DNA of 64,000 bases from the NCBI GenBank assembly GCA_052066835.1, contig JBQHRJ010000006.1; one strand, given 5' to 3'. The DNA comes from UBA2821 sp902763335. GTDB lineage: Bacteria > Bacillota > Clostridia > Lachnospirales > Lachnospiraceae. A program made the position numbers and the translations under genes. The notes below the pieces were generated by a model. It had not been told where the DNA came from and ran no database searches. It saw only the letters and a list, made by a program, of their open reading frames with translations. Below, one piece after another: positions 1 to 10,000 of the stretch (the first letter of the stretch is position 1; every line of letters begins with the position of its first letter).

Positions 1-45
1 ACGGACCATTTACCATAATGCTTGACAGTGAGGCAATGTAGAGTA

Positions 46-1179
46 ATGTTTAAACGAATGAAAAAGTATCTGTATAAGAGAATGTGGCTTATATGTCTTA
101 TTCTCATATCGGTATGCATAATGCTTGTTGCAGGGAAAAGCAGCAGTCTGACAGAGCATGTATTTTCAGATGGAATATGCAAATATGTCATGCAGGCAGT
201 CAGTACTGTGACGGGACTTGTACCTTTTTCGATAGCAGAGATATGTGTACTCTGTCTGCCAGTTATTCTGATTCTGGCAGTCGTGTTATTTGTAAGAAAT
301 CTTATAAAGCATCCTCTAAGAAGAAAGCGGATTGTTTACAAGGCGGTTATTGATATAGTCTGTATAGCTTCAGTTTTAATATTTATGTATGTCATGTTTG
401 ACGGCATAAATTATTACCGTTATGATTTTTCGTATTATGCGGGATTTGAACCGGGAAAATCGACGGTAAAAGAGCTTTATAAAGTTGGTGAGGACCTTAT
501 ATCAAGGGGAAATGCTGTAAGGGAAAAGCTTGATACTGAGGATTCGGATGGAGTGTTTGTCCTAGGTGAAAGCATGGGTGAGGTATCAGAAGAGGTGTTA
601 AAGGCATTTGATAATCTCAGCGAAAATTATCCGGTTCTTTCAGGACATTATGGGAAAAACAAGTCGTTTCTGACATCGAAATATATATCATATACAGGAA
701 TGGCGGGAGTTTTTGTCCCGTTTACGTTAGAGGCAAATAACAATGTAGATGTCGTGCAGTATAACATTCCGAGTGATATGTGTCATGAACAGGCACATTT
801 AAGGGGATTTATCAAAGAGGATGAGGCAAATTATATTGCATATCTTGCGTGCATGGCATCAGATAATCCTGAGTTTGTATACAGTGGAATAGTTCAGGCA
901 TACATTTGTGTGGAAAATGCCATATATGATGAAAATCCTGAGTTGGCTTATAAATTAAGTGAAAGTATTTCGGAGAAAATGTCGGCTGACATACAGGCAA
1001 ATAACGAGTACTGGAACAGGATAGAAAATACAAAGGTGGGAAAAGAAGTGTCTGATACGACGCAGGCAATTAATGACACGTATCTTAAGGCAAACGGTGA
1101 AGAAGGGGTAAAAAGCTATGGATTAATGGTTGATCTGCTTGTATCGGGTTACAGGCATGAAGGATTTTTTGATAAATAA
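46..1179 (+). CDS. DUF3810 family membrane protein with metalloprotease-like HExxH motif
   Basis: Protein of about 377 residues with three hydrophobic segments near residues 8-30, 60-85 and 105-125, followed by a large soluble domain. The motif HEQAHLRGF at about residue 247 is the hallmark of DUF3810 and resembles the zinc-binding HExxH of metallopeptidases, so a membrane-anchored metallohydrolase is plausible but unproven. The ATG at 46 is preceded by GTGAGG at 28-33; the ATG at 58 is an alternative, and an upstream TTG at 22 looks less likely. It is followed after 33 bases by queA and may be transcribed with it. Family membership is confident; no substrate can be named. Confidence 0.8.
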   Translation: MFKRMKKYLYKRMWLICLILISVCIMLVAGKSSSLTEHVFSDGICKYVMQAVSTVTGLVPFSIAEICVLCLPVILILAVVLFVRNLIKHPLRRKRIVYKAVIDIVCIASVLIFMYVMFDGINYYRYDFSYYAGFEPGKSTVKELYKVGEDLISRGNAVREKLDTEDSDGVFVLGESMGEVSEEVLKAFDNLSENYPVLSGHYGKNKSFLTSKYISYTGMAGVFVPFTLEANNNVDVVQYNIPSDMCHEQAHLRGFIKEDEANYIAYLACMASDNPEFVYSGIVQAYICVENAIYDENPELAYKLSESISEKMSADIQANNEYWNRIENTKVGKEVSDTTQAINDTYLKANGEEGVKSYGLMVDLLVSGYRHEGFFDK

Positions 1180-1212
1180 ACAGTATGTTTTTCATACGGA
1201 AATGAGGAAAAA

Positions 1213-2238
1213 ATGAAATTACATGATTTTTATTATGATTTACCACAGGAGCTTATAGCACAGGATCCTTTGGAGAACAGAGCGTCATCAAGACTTATGC
1301 TGCTTGATAAAAATAATGGAAATATAAAGCATGAAGTATTCCATAATATAGTGAATTATATTAAACCTGGAGACTGTCTGGTAATAAATGATACAAAGGT
1401 TATACCGGCAAGACTTTTTGGTGTAAAGAAAGATACCGGAGCAAAAATAGAGGTTCTTTTACTTACAAGAAAGGACAAGGACTGCTGGGAGGTTCTGGTG
1501 AAACCGGGAAGAAAGGCAAAACCGGGAACGGTTATATCCTTTGGTGACGGTCTGCTTGAATGTACGGTGGAAGAAGTTGTGGATGACGGAAATCGTATTA
1601 TAAGATTTTCTTATGAAGGTATATTTGAAGAGATACTTGATAAGCTCGGTCAGATGCCGTTGCCGCCATATATTACACATGAATTGAAGGACAAGAACAG
1701 ATACCAGACAGTATATGCCAAAAATGAAGGTTCGGCTGCGGCACCTACTGCGGGACTTCACTTTACAAAGGAACTTCTGGCACAGATAGAGGAGATGGGA
1801 GTGAAGATAGCCCATGTTACACTTCATGTGGGACTTGGAACATTCAGACCGGTAAAGGTGGATGAGATAACAGAGCATCATATGCATTCTGAATATTACT
1901 GCATAGAGCAGTCGGAGGCAGATAAAATAAATGAGACGAAGAAAAGTGGAGGAAGAATAATCTCTGTAGGTACAACCAGTTGCAGAACGCTTGAATCGGC
2001 AGCAGATGACGATGGAATGTTAAAGGCAGGCAGCGGATGGACGGATATATTTATTTATCCGGGTTACAGTTTCAAAGTGATTGACTGCTTAATAACGAAT
2101 TTTCATCTTCCGGAGTCTACGCTTATTATGCTTGTGTCAGCATTAGCAGGAAGGGACAACGTTATGAAGGCATATGAGGAAGCCGTAGCTGAAAAATACA
2201 GATTTTTCAGTTTTGGGGATGCCATGTTTATATCATGA
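1213..2238 (+). CDS. queA: S-adenosylmethionine:tRNA ribosyltransferase-isomerase
   Basis: QueA transfers and isomerises the ribosyl group of S-adenosylmethionine onto preQ1 at position 34 of tRNAs, making epoxyqueuosine, the penultimate step of queuosine synthesis. The 341 residues match the usual length. The N-terminus (YDLPQELIAQDP) and the central PTAGLHFT motif are characteristic, as is the late TNFHLPESTL segment. The start at 1213 has AGGAAAAA directly upstream. The protein is cytosolic. No other queuosine genes lie in the window, and tgt is not adjacent here although it often is. No riboswitch is visible in the short 33-base gap before it. Confidence 0.97.
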   Translation: MKLHDFYYDLPQELIAQDPLENRASSRLMLLDKNNGNIKHEVFHNIVNYIKPGDCLVINDTKVIPARLFGVKKDTGAKIEVLLLTRKDKDCWEVLVKPGRKAKPGTVISFGDGLLECTVEEVVDDGNRIIRFSYEGIFEEILDKLGQMPLPPYITHELKDKNRYQTVYAKNEGSAAAPTAGLHFTKELLAQIEEMGVKIAHVTLHVGLGTFRPVKVDEITEHHMHSEYYCIEQSEADKINETKKSGGRIISVGTTSCRTLESAADDDGMLKAGSGWTDIFIYPGYSFKVIDCLITNFHLPESTLIMLVSALAGRDNVMKAYEEAVAEKYRFFSFGDAMFIS

Positions 2239-2338
2239 TAATCTTTGTTCTTTTCAAATGAAATTATTTATGATATGATTATATATAAATATGCGTGAAT
2301 ATCATGTTGAACAGGCAGATAAAGAAAGAGAGGTTTAT

Positions 2339-2704
2339 ATGCAGGAGAGAAGAAGATCAAACAGAATGAAGATAGATGTGACCATAAAGTTAGATCCGGT
2401 TAAGAACGGTGAGTCAGATACAACTAATTTAAAGAAGGAAGAATTTACGGTTGAGCTTGTAAATTTATCAAAAGACGGACTGGCTTTTAAGTCTGATGAG
2501 AAACTTCAGCTCAATACATATTATGATACAAATGTTGTGTTGTGGACAAAGGAAACCTTTGATACTGTAATCGAGATTGTCAGAATGGAAAATTACGGTG
2601 ACGGACCTACATTATACGGTTGCAGATTTATAGGAATAATGCCATCAGATCAGTTAAAGATACAGATATATGAGATGGTAAGTGAGAATAATAAAAATAA
2701 TTAA
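2339..2704 (+). CDS. PilZ domain protein, probable c-di-GMP receptor
   Basis: Protein of about 121 residues forming a single PilZ domain. It has an arginine-rich N-terminus (QERRRSNRMK) that supplies the RxxxR motif, and a downstream NLSKDG that fits the (D/N)xSxxG motif; together these bind cyclic di-GMP. I chose the ATG at 2339 because GAGAGG lies six bases upstream; the longer frame opening at 2291 has no such signal. It has no output domain, so it presumably acts by binding a partner. A GGDEF-EAL enzyme at 54.6 kb in the same window could make or degrade its ligand. A strong hairpin follows the stop. Confidence 0.88.
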   Translation: MQERRRSNRMKIDVTIKLDPVKNGESDTTNLKKEEFTVELVNLSKDGLAFKSDEKLQLNTYYDTNVVLWTKETFDTVIEIVRMENYGDGPTLYGCRFIGIMPSDQLKIQIYEMVSENNKNN

Positions 2705-2743
2705 AAAATTTTCCGGTACGTGGTGTGTACCGGAAATTTTTTA
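2704..2743. terminator. Bidirectional intrinsic terminator between the PilZ gene and aroA
   Basis: Inverted repeat with arms TCCGGTAC and GTACCGGA around a seven-base loop, flanked by an A-run on the left and a T-run on the right. It can therefore terminate the plus-strand PilZ transcript and the minus-strand tyrA-aroA transcript. Confidence 0.9.
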
Positions 2744-2748
2744 GTTAT

Positions 2749-4026
2749 TTAGTTTTTTAAAGACTCTAAATCTTTATAGAAATCAGGGTAGGATATTTTT
2801 ACCACTTCTGCGCCTGTGATTTCTGTTTCACCTTCCGACATAAGGGAAGCTATGGTAAATGACATGGCAATACGGTGGTCGAGTTTGCTGTCGATGGTTA
2901 TGCCGTGTAAAGGTCTGCCGCCGTTTATTATCATGCCGTCATCGGTAGCTGTTATATCTGCACCCATTGCAGACAGATTGTTTACCATGACATCTATACG
3001 GTTGGATTCCTTAACCTTTAGTTCTTCTGCATTTTTTATGACGGTTGTTCCTGATGCAAAGCAGGCAAGAACTGCTATTACAGGAATTTCATCAATAAGG
3101 GTAGGAATGAGGCTGCCGCCGATTTCTGTGCCGTTAAGTTCACTTGATTTTACAAGAATGTCTGCTGTATCTTCACCGCCGGAATTTCTACGGTTCATAA
3201 TGGTGATATTTCCGCCCATTGCCTGTACAACTTTTATGATACCGTCTCTTGTAGGATTTATTCCGACATTTTTAATAAGTATTTCAGAATCAGGAACGAT
3301 AAGTCCTGCTGCTATAAAGTATGCAGCGGAAGAAATATCTCCCGGAACATCGATGCTTCCGCCGGTAAGTTTAGTGGCAGGAGAGACAGTCGCTGTTGTT
3401 CCGACAGATGTTACGTTGGCACCAAAATATTTGAGCATAAGCTCTGAGTGGTTACGACTGAGGTATGGCTCTGTCACTGATGTTTCGCCTTCGGCATACA
3501 GACCGGCAAGAAGGATGGCCGATTTTACCTGTGCGGATGCTACAGGAGAATCGTAATGTATACCATGAAGTTTTGAACCGTTTATTTTAAGGGGAACACA
3601 GCCGTTACCGTTAATGCTGTCGATATCTGCTCCCATCTGTGTCAGAGGGGTTATAATCCTTTTCATCGGACGGGTTCTTAATGAGTCATCACCGTCTAAC
3701 CGGCATGAAAAGTTCTGGGCTGAAAGTATACCTGATATGAGTCTTGTGGTTGTACCGCTGTTACCTGCGTCAAGTATACTGTCCGGAGCTTTAAGACCGT
3801 GCAGACCGTTTCCGTGGATGATAACAGTATCAGATAAATTTTCAATGGATACACCCATTTTACGGAAACAGTCTATGGTAGACAGACAGTCGGCACCGTG
3901 AAGGAAGTTTTTTACCTCGGTGGTTCCGTCGGAAATTGCTCCGAGCATTATGGCACGGTGTGAAATGGATTTATCACCCGGAATGGTAATTTCACCCTTA
4001 AGTGAAGATGTATTTGTAAAATTCAT
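2749..4026 (-). CDS. aroA: 3-phosphoshikimate 1-carboxyvinyltransferase (EPSP synthase)
   Basis: Protein of 425 residues that joins shikimate-3-phosphate and phosphoenolpyruvate in the chorismate pathway. The N-terminal GDKSISHRAIMLG motif and the DAGNSGTTTRL segment form the classic active site, and RPLHGI plus DHRIAMS near the C-terminus are also family hallmarks. The ATG at 4026 has AGGAGG six bases upstream; the longer frame up to 4080 runs into tyrA and is not the start. The tyrA stop codon lies 11 bases upstream, so the two genes are almost certainly translated from one mRNA. Cytosolic. Confidence 0.97.
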   Translation of the reverse strand: MNFTNTSSLKGEITIPGDKSISHRAIMLGAISDGTTEVKNFLHGADCLSTIDCFRKMGVSIENLSDTVIIHGNGLHGLKAPDSILDAGNSGTTTRLISGILSAQNFSCRLDGDDSLRTRPMKRIITPLTQMGADIDSINGNGCVPLKINGSKLHGIHYDSPVASAQVKSAILLAGLYAEGETSVTEPYLSRNHSELMLKYFGANVTSVGTTATVSPATKLTGGSIDVPGDISSAAYFIAAGLIVPDSEILIKNVGINPTRDGIIKVVQAMGGNITIMNRRNSGGEDTADILVKSSELNGTEIGGSLIPTLIDEIPVIAVLACFASGTTVIKNAEELKVKESNRIDVMVNNLSAMGADITATDDGMIINGGRPLHGITIDSKLDHRIAMSFTIASLMSEGETEITGAEVVKISYPDFYKDLESLKN

Positions 4027-4036
4027 TGTAATCCTC

Positions 4037-5128
4037 CTAGTAGATTTTGTAATTGTGTTCTTTGAGAAGCAGGGAAGCATTTTCTAAATCAGTTTTATTA
4101 TAAAATACGATTTCTAATACTCCGGCTTCACGTTCCCTGTTATTGATAATTCCGATATTTTTAATGCTGATATCTTTGGTTGACAGTATGGTTGCCACGG
4201 CAAGGATTGCACCAGATTTATCGATAATATCGCAGTAGAGTTTGTATACAGGCGGGATAGGTCCCGTGTGTATATCGGAGAAGGAATTGCGGTAAGCCCT
4301 GCTTGAAGTAAACAGATCAAATATATATGAGCTTTCATTATTATCTATGGCATTTTTTATATCTGTAAGTGAGGTTATATAGTCACCGAGTAAATCCGAT
4401 ATGTTTTTACCGTTTGTCGTACATATCTGCTGCCACATTTCAGGAGAAGATGATGCAATTCTTGTTATATCCTTAAATCCGCCTGCTGCCAGAAGTTTCA
4501 TTGTCTCAGAAGGGGAGTCGCTGTCTTTTACAAGATTTACGAGACCTGCTGCGACAAGGTGGGGCAGATGGCTGATGGCTGCAACGCAGTAATCGTGTTC
4601 AGCATAATCAAGAACCACCGGTATTCCTCCTATACCGCTTACTATTTCCTTAAATTCCGCAAGGGATTCCGGAGTTGTAAGTGAAGTCGGTGTTATTGCA
4701 AAAAATGCATTCTCAATCAGATGTTCAGATGCATTTTCATATCCTGTTTTCTCAGAGCCTGCCATCGGATGCCCGCCAATGAAATTTGCTTCCATATGCT
4801 CAGATGTAACAGCTTCGTGAATGTTTGTCTTTGTACTGCCCACATCAGATATGATACATGAACTCTTGATAATCGGTTTAAGCATTCTTAAATATTCCAC
4901 ATTGTATTCAACGGGGGTGCATAAGAATATGTAATCACATTCTGAAAATGAGTTGTCTATATCTGCGCAGATGATATCTGCCGTTCCGTCAAGCCTTGCT
5001 GCATTTCTTGCAGCTTCACTTCTGTTGTAAGCTACTATTTTAAATTCCGGAAAGTTGTATCTTATGCCTTTGGCAATGGAGCCGCCTATAAGACCAAGAC
5101 CAACAAATCCTATAGTTAAATTTTTCAT
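4037..5128 (-). CDS. tyrA: Prephenate dehydrogenase with C-terminal ACT domain
   Basis: Protein of 363 residues that oxidatively decarboxylates prephenate to 4-hydroxyphenylpyruvate for tyrosine synthesis. The N-terminus holds a Rossmann fold (GFVGLGLIGGSIAKGI) for NAD(P). The catalytic region includes GGHPMAGSEKTGY and SHLPHLVA. The last 70 or so residues (AVATILSTKDISIKNIGI onward) form an ACT domain, which in this family usually mediates tyrosine feedback. The stop codon is 11 bases from aroA and next to its ribosome binding site, suggesting coupling. The start has only a weak GAAAG upstream. Confidence 0.96.
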   Translation of the reverse strand: MKNLTIGFVGLGLIGGSIAKGIRYNFPEFKIVAYNRSEAARNAARLDGTADIICADIDNSFSECDYIFLCTPVEYNVEYLRMLKPIIKSSCIISDVGSTKTNIHEAVTSEHMEANFIGGHPMAGSEKTGYENASEHLIENAFFAITPTSLTTPESLAEFKEIVSGIGGIPVVLDYAEHDYCVAAISHLPHLVAAGLVNLVKDSDSPSETMKLLAAGGFKDITRIASSSPEMWQQICTTNGKNISDLLGDYITSLTDIKNAIDNNESSYIFDLFTSSRAYRNSFSDIHTGPIPPVYKLYCDIIDKSGAILAVATILSTKDISIKNIGIINNREREAGVLEIVFYNKTDLENASLLLKEHNYKIY

Positions 5129-5237
5129 TGATTTTACCAGACTTTCTGTGTATTTCTAAATATCACATTAATTATAATTCAGAAGTATTACAATGTCAAT
5201 GTATCGCTTTACAGTGCTAAATTACCAATAAAAAGTA

Positions 5238-5266
5238 TTGTAAAATTCCTGATTATGTAATAAAAT
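5238..5266 (+). promoter_or_regulatory. Sigma-A promoter of serS
   Basis: TTGTAA at 5238-5243 and TAAAAT at 5261-5266 are separated by 17 bases. The start of transcription would be near 5273, leaving a short leader. I see no T-box features between here and the ATG, which is notable because aminoacyl-tRNA synthetase genes in Firmicutes are often T-box controlled. Confidence 0.65.
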
Positions 5267-5302
5267 TAAACTTAATGATTAGAGAAAGGACAGGGTTATT
5301 TT

Positions 5303-6583
5303 ATGTTAGATTTAAAATTTTTGAGAGAGAATCCTGATATTGTAAAACAGAATATTAAAAATAAGTTTCAGGACAGTAAGCTTGAACTCGTAGATGAGGT
5401 TATTGAACTTGATGCAGAGAGCAGAAAGGTTAAGCAGGAAGCAGACAGCTTAAGAGCTGAGAAGAATAAAGTGTCTAAGCAGATAGGTGCATTTATGGCA
5501 CAGGGCAAGAAAGAGGAAGCAGAGGAGGCAAAGAAAAAGGTAACTGATGCTTCAGCACATCTTGCACAGCTTGAGGAGAAGGAAAGAGAACTTCAGGAAA
5601 AGGTTACAAAGATAATGATGGTTATTCCTAATATTATCGATCCGAGTGTACCTATAGGTAAGGATGACAGCGAGAATGTAGAGATTGAAAAATTCGGTGA
5701 GCCTGTTGTACCTGACTTTGAGGTTCCGTATCATACAGAGATTATGGAGAAGTTTAACGGAATAGACCTTGATGCTGCACATAAAGTTGCAGGAAACGGT
5801 TTCTATTATCTTATGGGTGACATAGCAAGACTTCATTCAGCAGTTATATCATATGCAAGAGACTTTATGATTGACAGAGGATTTACTTACTGTATACCGC
5901 CATTTATGATTAGAAGTAACGTTGTTACCGGTGTTATGAGTTTTGCTGAGATGGATGCCATGATGTATAAGATTGAGGGAGAAGATTTATACCTTATCGG
6001 TACAAGTGAACATTCAATGATAGGTAAATTTATAGATACAATTATTCCGGAGGAGACACTTCCTAAGACTCTTACAAGTTACTCACCATGTTTCCGCAAG
6101 GAAAAGGGTGCACACGGACTTGAAGAGAGAGGTGTTTACCGTATACATCAGTTTGAAAAGCAGGAAATGATAGTAGTTTGTAAGCCGGAGGAGAGCAAAG
6201 AGTGGTTTGATAAATTATGGAAGAACACAGTTGATTTGTTCCGCTCACTTGATATCCCTGTAAGAACTATAGAGTGTTGTTCAGGAGATTTAGCTGATCT
6301 TAAGGTTAAGTCTATAGATGTTGAGGCATGGTCACCTAGACAGAAGAAGTACTTTGAGGTTGGAAGCTGTTCAAATCTGGGAGATGCACAGGCAAGAAGA
6401 CTTAAAATAAGAGTTAAGGGTGAAAATGGAGAGAAGTATTTTGCTCATACTCTTAACAATACAGTGGTTGCACCACCTAGAATGCTCATCGCATTTCTTG
6501 AAAACAACTTAAATGCAGACGGAACAGTAAATATTCCAGAAGCATTAAGACCATACATGGGTGGAAAAGAGAGAATTGAATAA
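5303..6583 (+). CDS. serS: Seryl-tRNA synthetase
   Basis: Class II synthetase of 426 residues that charges tRNA-Ser with serine. Residues 1-105 form the charged coiled-coil tRNA-binding arm. The catalytic core shows motif 2 (FRKEKGAHGLEERGVYRIHQ) and motif 3 (VVAPPRMLIAFLEN). Length is normal. The start has GGACAGGG upstream. It sits alone between its own promoter and a strong terminator, so it is monocistronic. Confidence 0.98.
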   Translation: MLDLKFLRENPDIVKQNIKNKFQDSKLELVDEVIELDAESRKVKQEADSLRAEKNKVSKQIGAFMAQGKKEEAEEAKKKVTDASAHLAQLEEKERELQEKVTKIMMVIPNIIDPSVPIGKDDSENVEIEKFGEPVVPDFEVPYHTEIMEKFNGIDLDAAHKVAGNGFYYLMGDIARLHSAVISYARDFMIDRGFTYCIPPFMIRSNVVTGVMSFAEMDAMMYKIEGEDLYLIGTSEHSMIGKFIDTIIPEETLPKTLTSYSPCFRKEKGAHGLEERGVYRIHQFEKQEMIVVCKPEESKEWFDKLWKNTVDLFRSLDIPVRTIECCSGDLADLKVKSIDVEAWSPRQKKYFEVGSCSNLGDAQARRLKIRVKGENGEKYFAHTLNNTVVAPPRMLIAFLENNLNADGTVNIPEALRPYMGGKERIE

Positions 6584-6595
6584 GCAGATATAGAG

Positions 6596-6655
6596 AAACG
6601 GTGATTGTAAAACGGCAGAGATATGCTCTGTTCGTTTTACAATCACCGTTTTTGT
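6596..6655 (+). terminator. Intrinsic terminator of serS
   Basis: Nearly perfect 19-base arms (AAACGGTGATTGTAAAACG and its complement) around an 18-base loop, followed by a T-run. Confidence 0.9.
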
Positions 6656-6667
6656 ATAAGTCAGACC

Positions 6668-6862
6668 TTTGCGAAACTCCATTGTGTTCAATATCTTGTG
6701 CAAATTTATAGGCTGCATAAGCGAGATTCTGAGGCGGCCGGCACTTAGCAACCGTATTTTGGTTGCTTATGTACCGCTGCCAGCCGAGGATAGTGCAAAC
6801 GTGTGAGCGTTGCAGCCTATAAATTGCACAGGTTTATTTATATTAAAATGGAGTTTCGCAAA
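6668..6862. repeat. Long imperfect palindrome A (structured repeat, about 195 bp)
   Basis: The outer arms, 6668-6717 and 6811-6862, are inverted copies of each other: both read TTTGCGAAACTCCATT at the outside and TTTATAGGCTGCA at the inside, with a divergent AT-rich middle. Between them is a GC-rich core with its own hairpin, GCAACC-GTATTTT-GGTTGC, set in a GGTACxTAGC-like stem. There is no coding potential. It fills most of the 394-base gap between serS and the next gene. The core resembles that of the palindrome at 18736-18919. Confidence 0.8.
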
Positions 6863-6886
6863 TACCTAATATGCAATAAGGAAAAA

Positions 6887-6915
6887 TTGACAGCTAAATA
6901 GTCACATGATAAAAT
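6887..6915 (+). promoter_or_regulatory. Sigma-A promoter of the hybrid kinase operon
   Basis: TTGACA at 6887-6892 and TAAAAT at 6910-6915, 17 bases apart, immediately downstream of palindrome A. Confidence 0.75.
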
Positions 6916-6966
6916 TATTTTATAAAAAATTTATAAAATCACAAAGTAATAGGAGGAATGTATGAT

Positions 6967-7002
6967 ATGGAGAAGAGATGGTGTGTGATGTGGATGGGAT
7001 GA
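6967..7002 (+). CDS. Possible 11-codon upstream ORF of the hybrid kinase
   Basis: The strongest ribosome binding site here, AGGAGG at 6951-6956, cannot serve the kinase, whose frame has a stop at 6963. It is well placed (10 bases) for the ATG at 6967, which encodes MEKRWCVMWMG. The TGA of this ORF (7000-7002) overlaps the internal kinase ATG at 6999 as ATGA, the classic coupling arrangement. It could be a leader peptide that couples translation, or a chance ORF. Confidence 0.35.
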   Translation: MEKRWCVMWMG

Positions 7003-10000
7003 AGTATATAAAACGTATATTCGCTGTTTTTATAATTTTTATTCTGGGATATTTGGTGCTCGGTGAGGTGTTTTTGAAATCTGATGTAGTACCGGGAGAG
7101 TACAGGTGTGAGGAATATACAGGTAAGTGGTATCAGATAAAGGCGGACGGTAAAAAAGAGGAGATTCAGATTCCGGGGAAATATAAAGCAGAAAGAAATG
7201 AATTAATGACAGCGGAAACGGTACTTCCGGATAATATACCACATAATACATATATAAGTTTCCGAAGTGCAAAACAGGAGATGAATATATATGTGGACGG
7301 TGTGTTAAGGAGAGAATATTCGACTAAAGATACCAGACTGTTTGGAAAGGTAAGTGCAGTATCTTATGTTTTTCTGGAACTTACACCGGAAGATGCAGGG
7401 AAAACACTTACATTAAAGGTGCAGACAGATTCCTCATACTCCGGCATGTTTTATACGGTATATTATGGAAACAGGATTGGCGTGTGGAATTATTTTTTCC
7501 ATAGGTACGGAGTCGAGATAATTGTGGCATTTTTTGCACTTATACTGGGACTTGTGAGTATTGCGGCAGGTCTTATACTTCGCATATATTATCATAAGGA
7601 AATAGTTTTGGAATATCTGGGCTGGGGCGTATTTATTGCGGCTATATGGCTGATTTCCAATTCAATATTCAGACAGCTTATTTCACCAAATCTTTCCGTT
7701 ATAAATGACATGGCATTTATGGCACTTATGGTTATGCCGCTACCGCTTACAATCTATATGAACGGTATACAGAAACAGAGATATGAAAAGATATACAGAA
7801 TAACCTGCAGTATAGTTATAGTTGATTTTGTCATATGTACAGTACTGCATGTTATGCATCTTGTAGATTATACAGATACTATAATATATATGGCAATTGC
7901 AGATTCGCTTACAATTATCAGCATGGGTGTAACTATTGCAATAGATATAAAAAAGAAATATGTTAAAGAATATTTATGGGTTTCCATAGGTATTCTGGCA
8001 TCTGTTATTGCAGCAGTTATTCAGATGGTTATGTATTTTAAGAGAGATACGACATTTAGCGGAACTATACTTGCACTGGGACTGATTCTTCTTTTGCTGT
8101 TTGCAATGGTAAATACTATTTATGAGATATTGCAGATGGAGGGAGAAAGACAAAGGGCTCTTTTATCCAGCAAGACAAAGGGAAAATTCCTTGCAAACAT
8201 GTCCCATGAGATTCGTACTCCGATAAATGCAGTACTGGGAATGAATGCAATGATATTAAGGGAGAGTAAGGACAGAAAGATAAGAGAGTATTCGATGGAT
8301 ATTCAGAATGCAGGACAGAGCCTTTTATCCATCATAAATGATATTCTGGACTTTTCAAAGATTGAATCGGGAAAGATGGAATTAATTCCTGCGGAATATG
8401 ATTTTAGCAGTATGATACATGATATTGTTAATATGATTTCCATGAAAGCAGAGGCAAAAGAACTGTCACTTAATCTGTATGTGGATGAAAAACTGCCGTC
8501 CCGTTTAAGGGGAGATGACGTGCGCATCCGCCAGATACTCGTAAATCTGTTAAATAATGCTGTGAAATATACGGAAAAAGGCAGTGTTACACTGCGTGTC
8601 AGCGGCAAAGTGTCAGAAAAGAGTGTTATTCTTAAATTTGAGATAGAAGATACGGGAATAGGTATAAAGGAAGAAGACATCGAAAAGCTGTTTAAAGAGT
8701 TTGAGAGGGTAGACGAGGAGAGAAACCGCCATGTAGAAGGAACAGGACTCGGAATGAGCATAGTGGTTCAGCTTCTTGAACTTATGGACAGCAAACTTCA
8801 TGTGGAGAGTGTGTATGGAGAAGGCAGCAGATTTTTCTTTGAGATATGGCAGGAAATCATTGATGCAGAGCCGATAGGAAATCTGGAACAGAGGATTCAT
8901 GAGCAGGCTGAAGGATATGCATACAATGTAACATTTACCGCACCTAAAGCTAATATTCTGGTAGTTGATGACAATGCTGTCAACAGAAAAGTATTTGTTA
9001 ATCTTCTTAAGGAGACGATGGTTAATATTGATGAGGCATCAGGCGGTATGGAATGTCTTGAAAAAATCAGGGAAAAAAGATACGATTTAATATTTCTTGA
9101 CCATATGATGCCTGAAATGGACGGAATAGAGACACTGCATCATATAAAGGAAGAGGATGACCACTTCTGCGTAAAAACGCCGGTAATAGCATTAACCGCA
9201 AATGCCGTGGCTGGAGCAAGGGAAATGTATTTATCGGAAGGATTTGATACATTTGTTTCAAAACCGATAAATCCTGAAAAACTGGAGAAACTTCTGGTGG
9301 AAATGCTGCCGGAGGATATTGTTACATATCATAAAAACAAAGTGTCGGAAGATACACAAAATGAGGATGAAGAATTTCCGCAAATTGATGGAATTGACTG
9401 GGAGTATGCATTATTGCACACAAGAGACAGGGAGGTGTTACAGGCTACCATAAATGATTATTATCATCTTGTAGATGCGGAAGCAGATAATCTTGAAAAT
9501 CTGTATAAGCAGATTGTTGAAAATCAGGATACAGAAGAGTGCAGGGAGATAACGGGGGAGTACAGAATAAAGGTACATGCCATGAAGAACAGTGCTGCAA
9601 TGATTGGTGCAACCGGTGTGAGTGGTGTGGCAAAAATGCTTGAGTATGCAGCACGGGATGAGGACATAAATGTTATAATCAGCGTGACACCTGTATTTTT
9701 AAAACAGTGGAGAGCTTATAAAGAACTGTTAAAACCATGCATTGAAAATGAAAATCCGGATGATACCGACAAAATGACACTTGATTATCAGATGTTAAAT
9801 GAATATTTTAAACTGCTAGAAATTGCCATGGAAGATATGGATATTGATACAGCGGATGAGATTATGGAACAGATAAGAAAGTTTAGGTATACTGAAGATG
9901 AAGGTAAAATAATTGATATGCTTGGCGTGGCAGTCACCAATATAGACAGTGAACAGGTGACAGAGTACGTTTGCAAATTTAGAAAATATATGGAGAAAAT

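Noticed and set aside
2816..3556. 246-codon plus-strand frame opposite aroA
   Set aside because: It lies wholly within the well supported aroA gene on the other strand and lacks a ribosome binding site.
5129..5302. T-box leader of serS
   Set aside because: The gap is too short and contains no T-box sequence or terminator hairpin.
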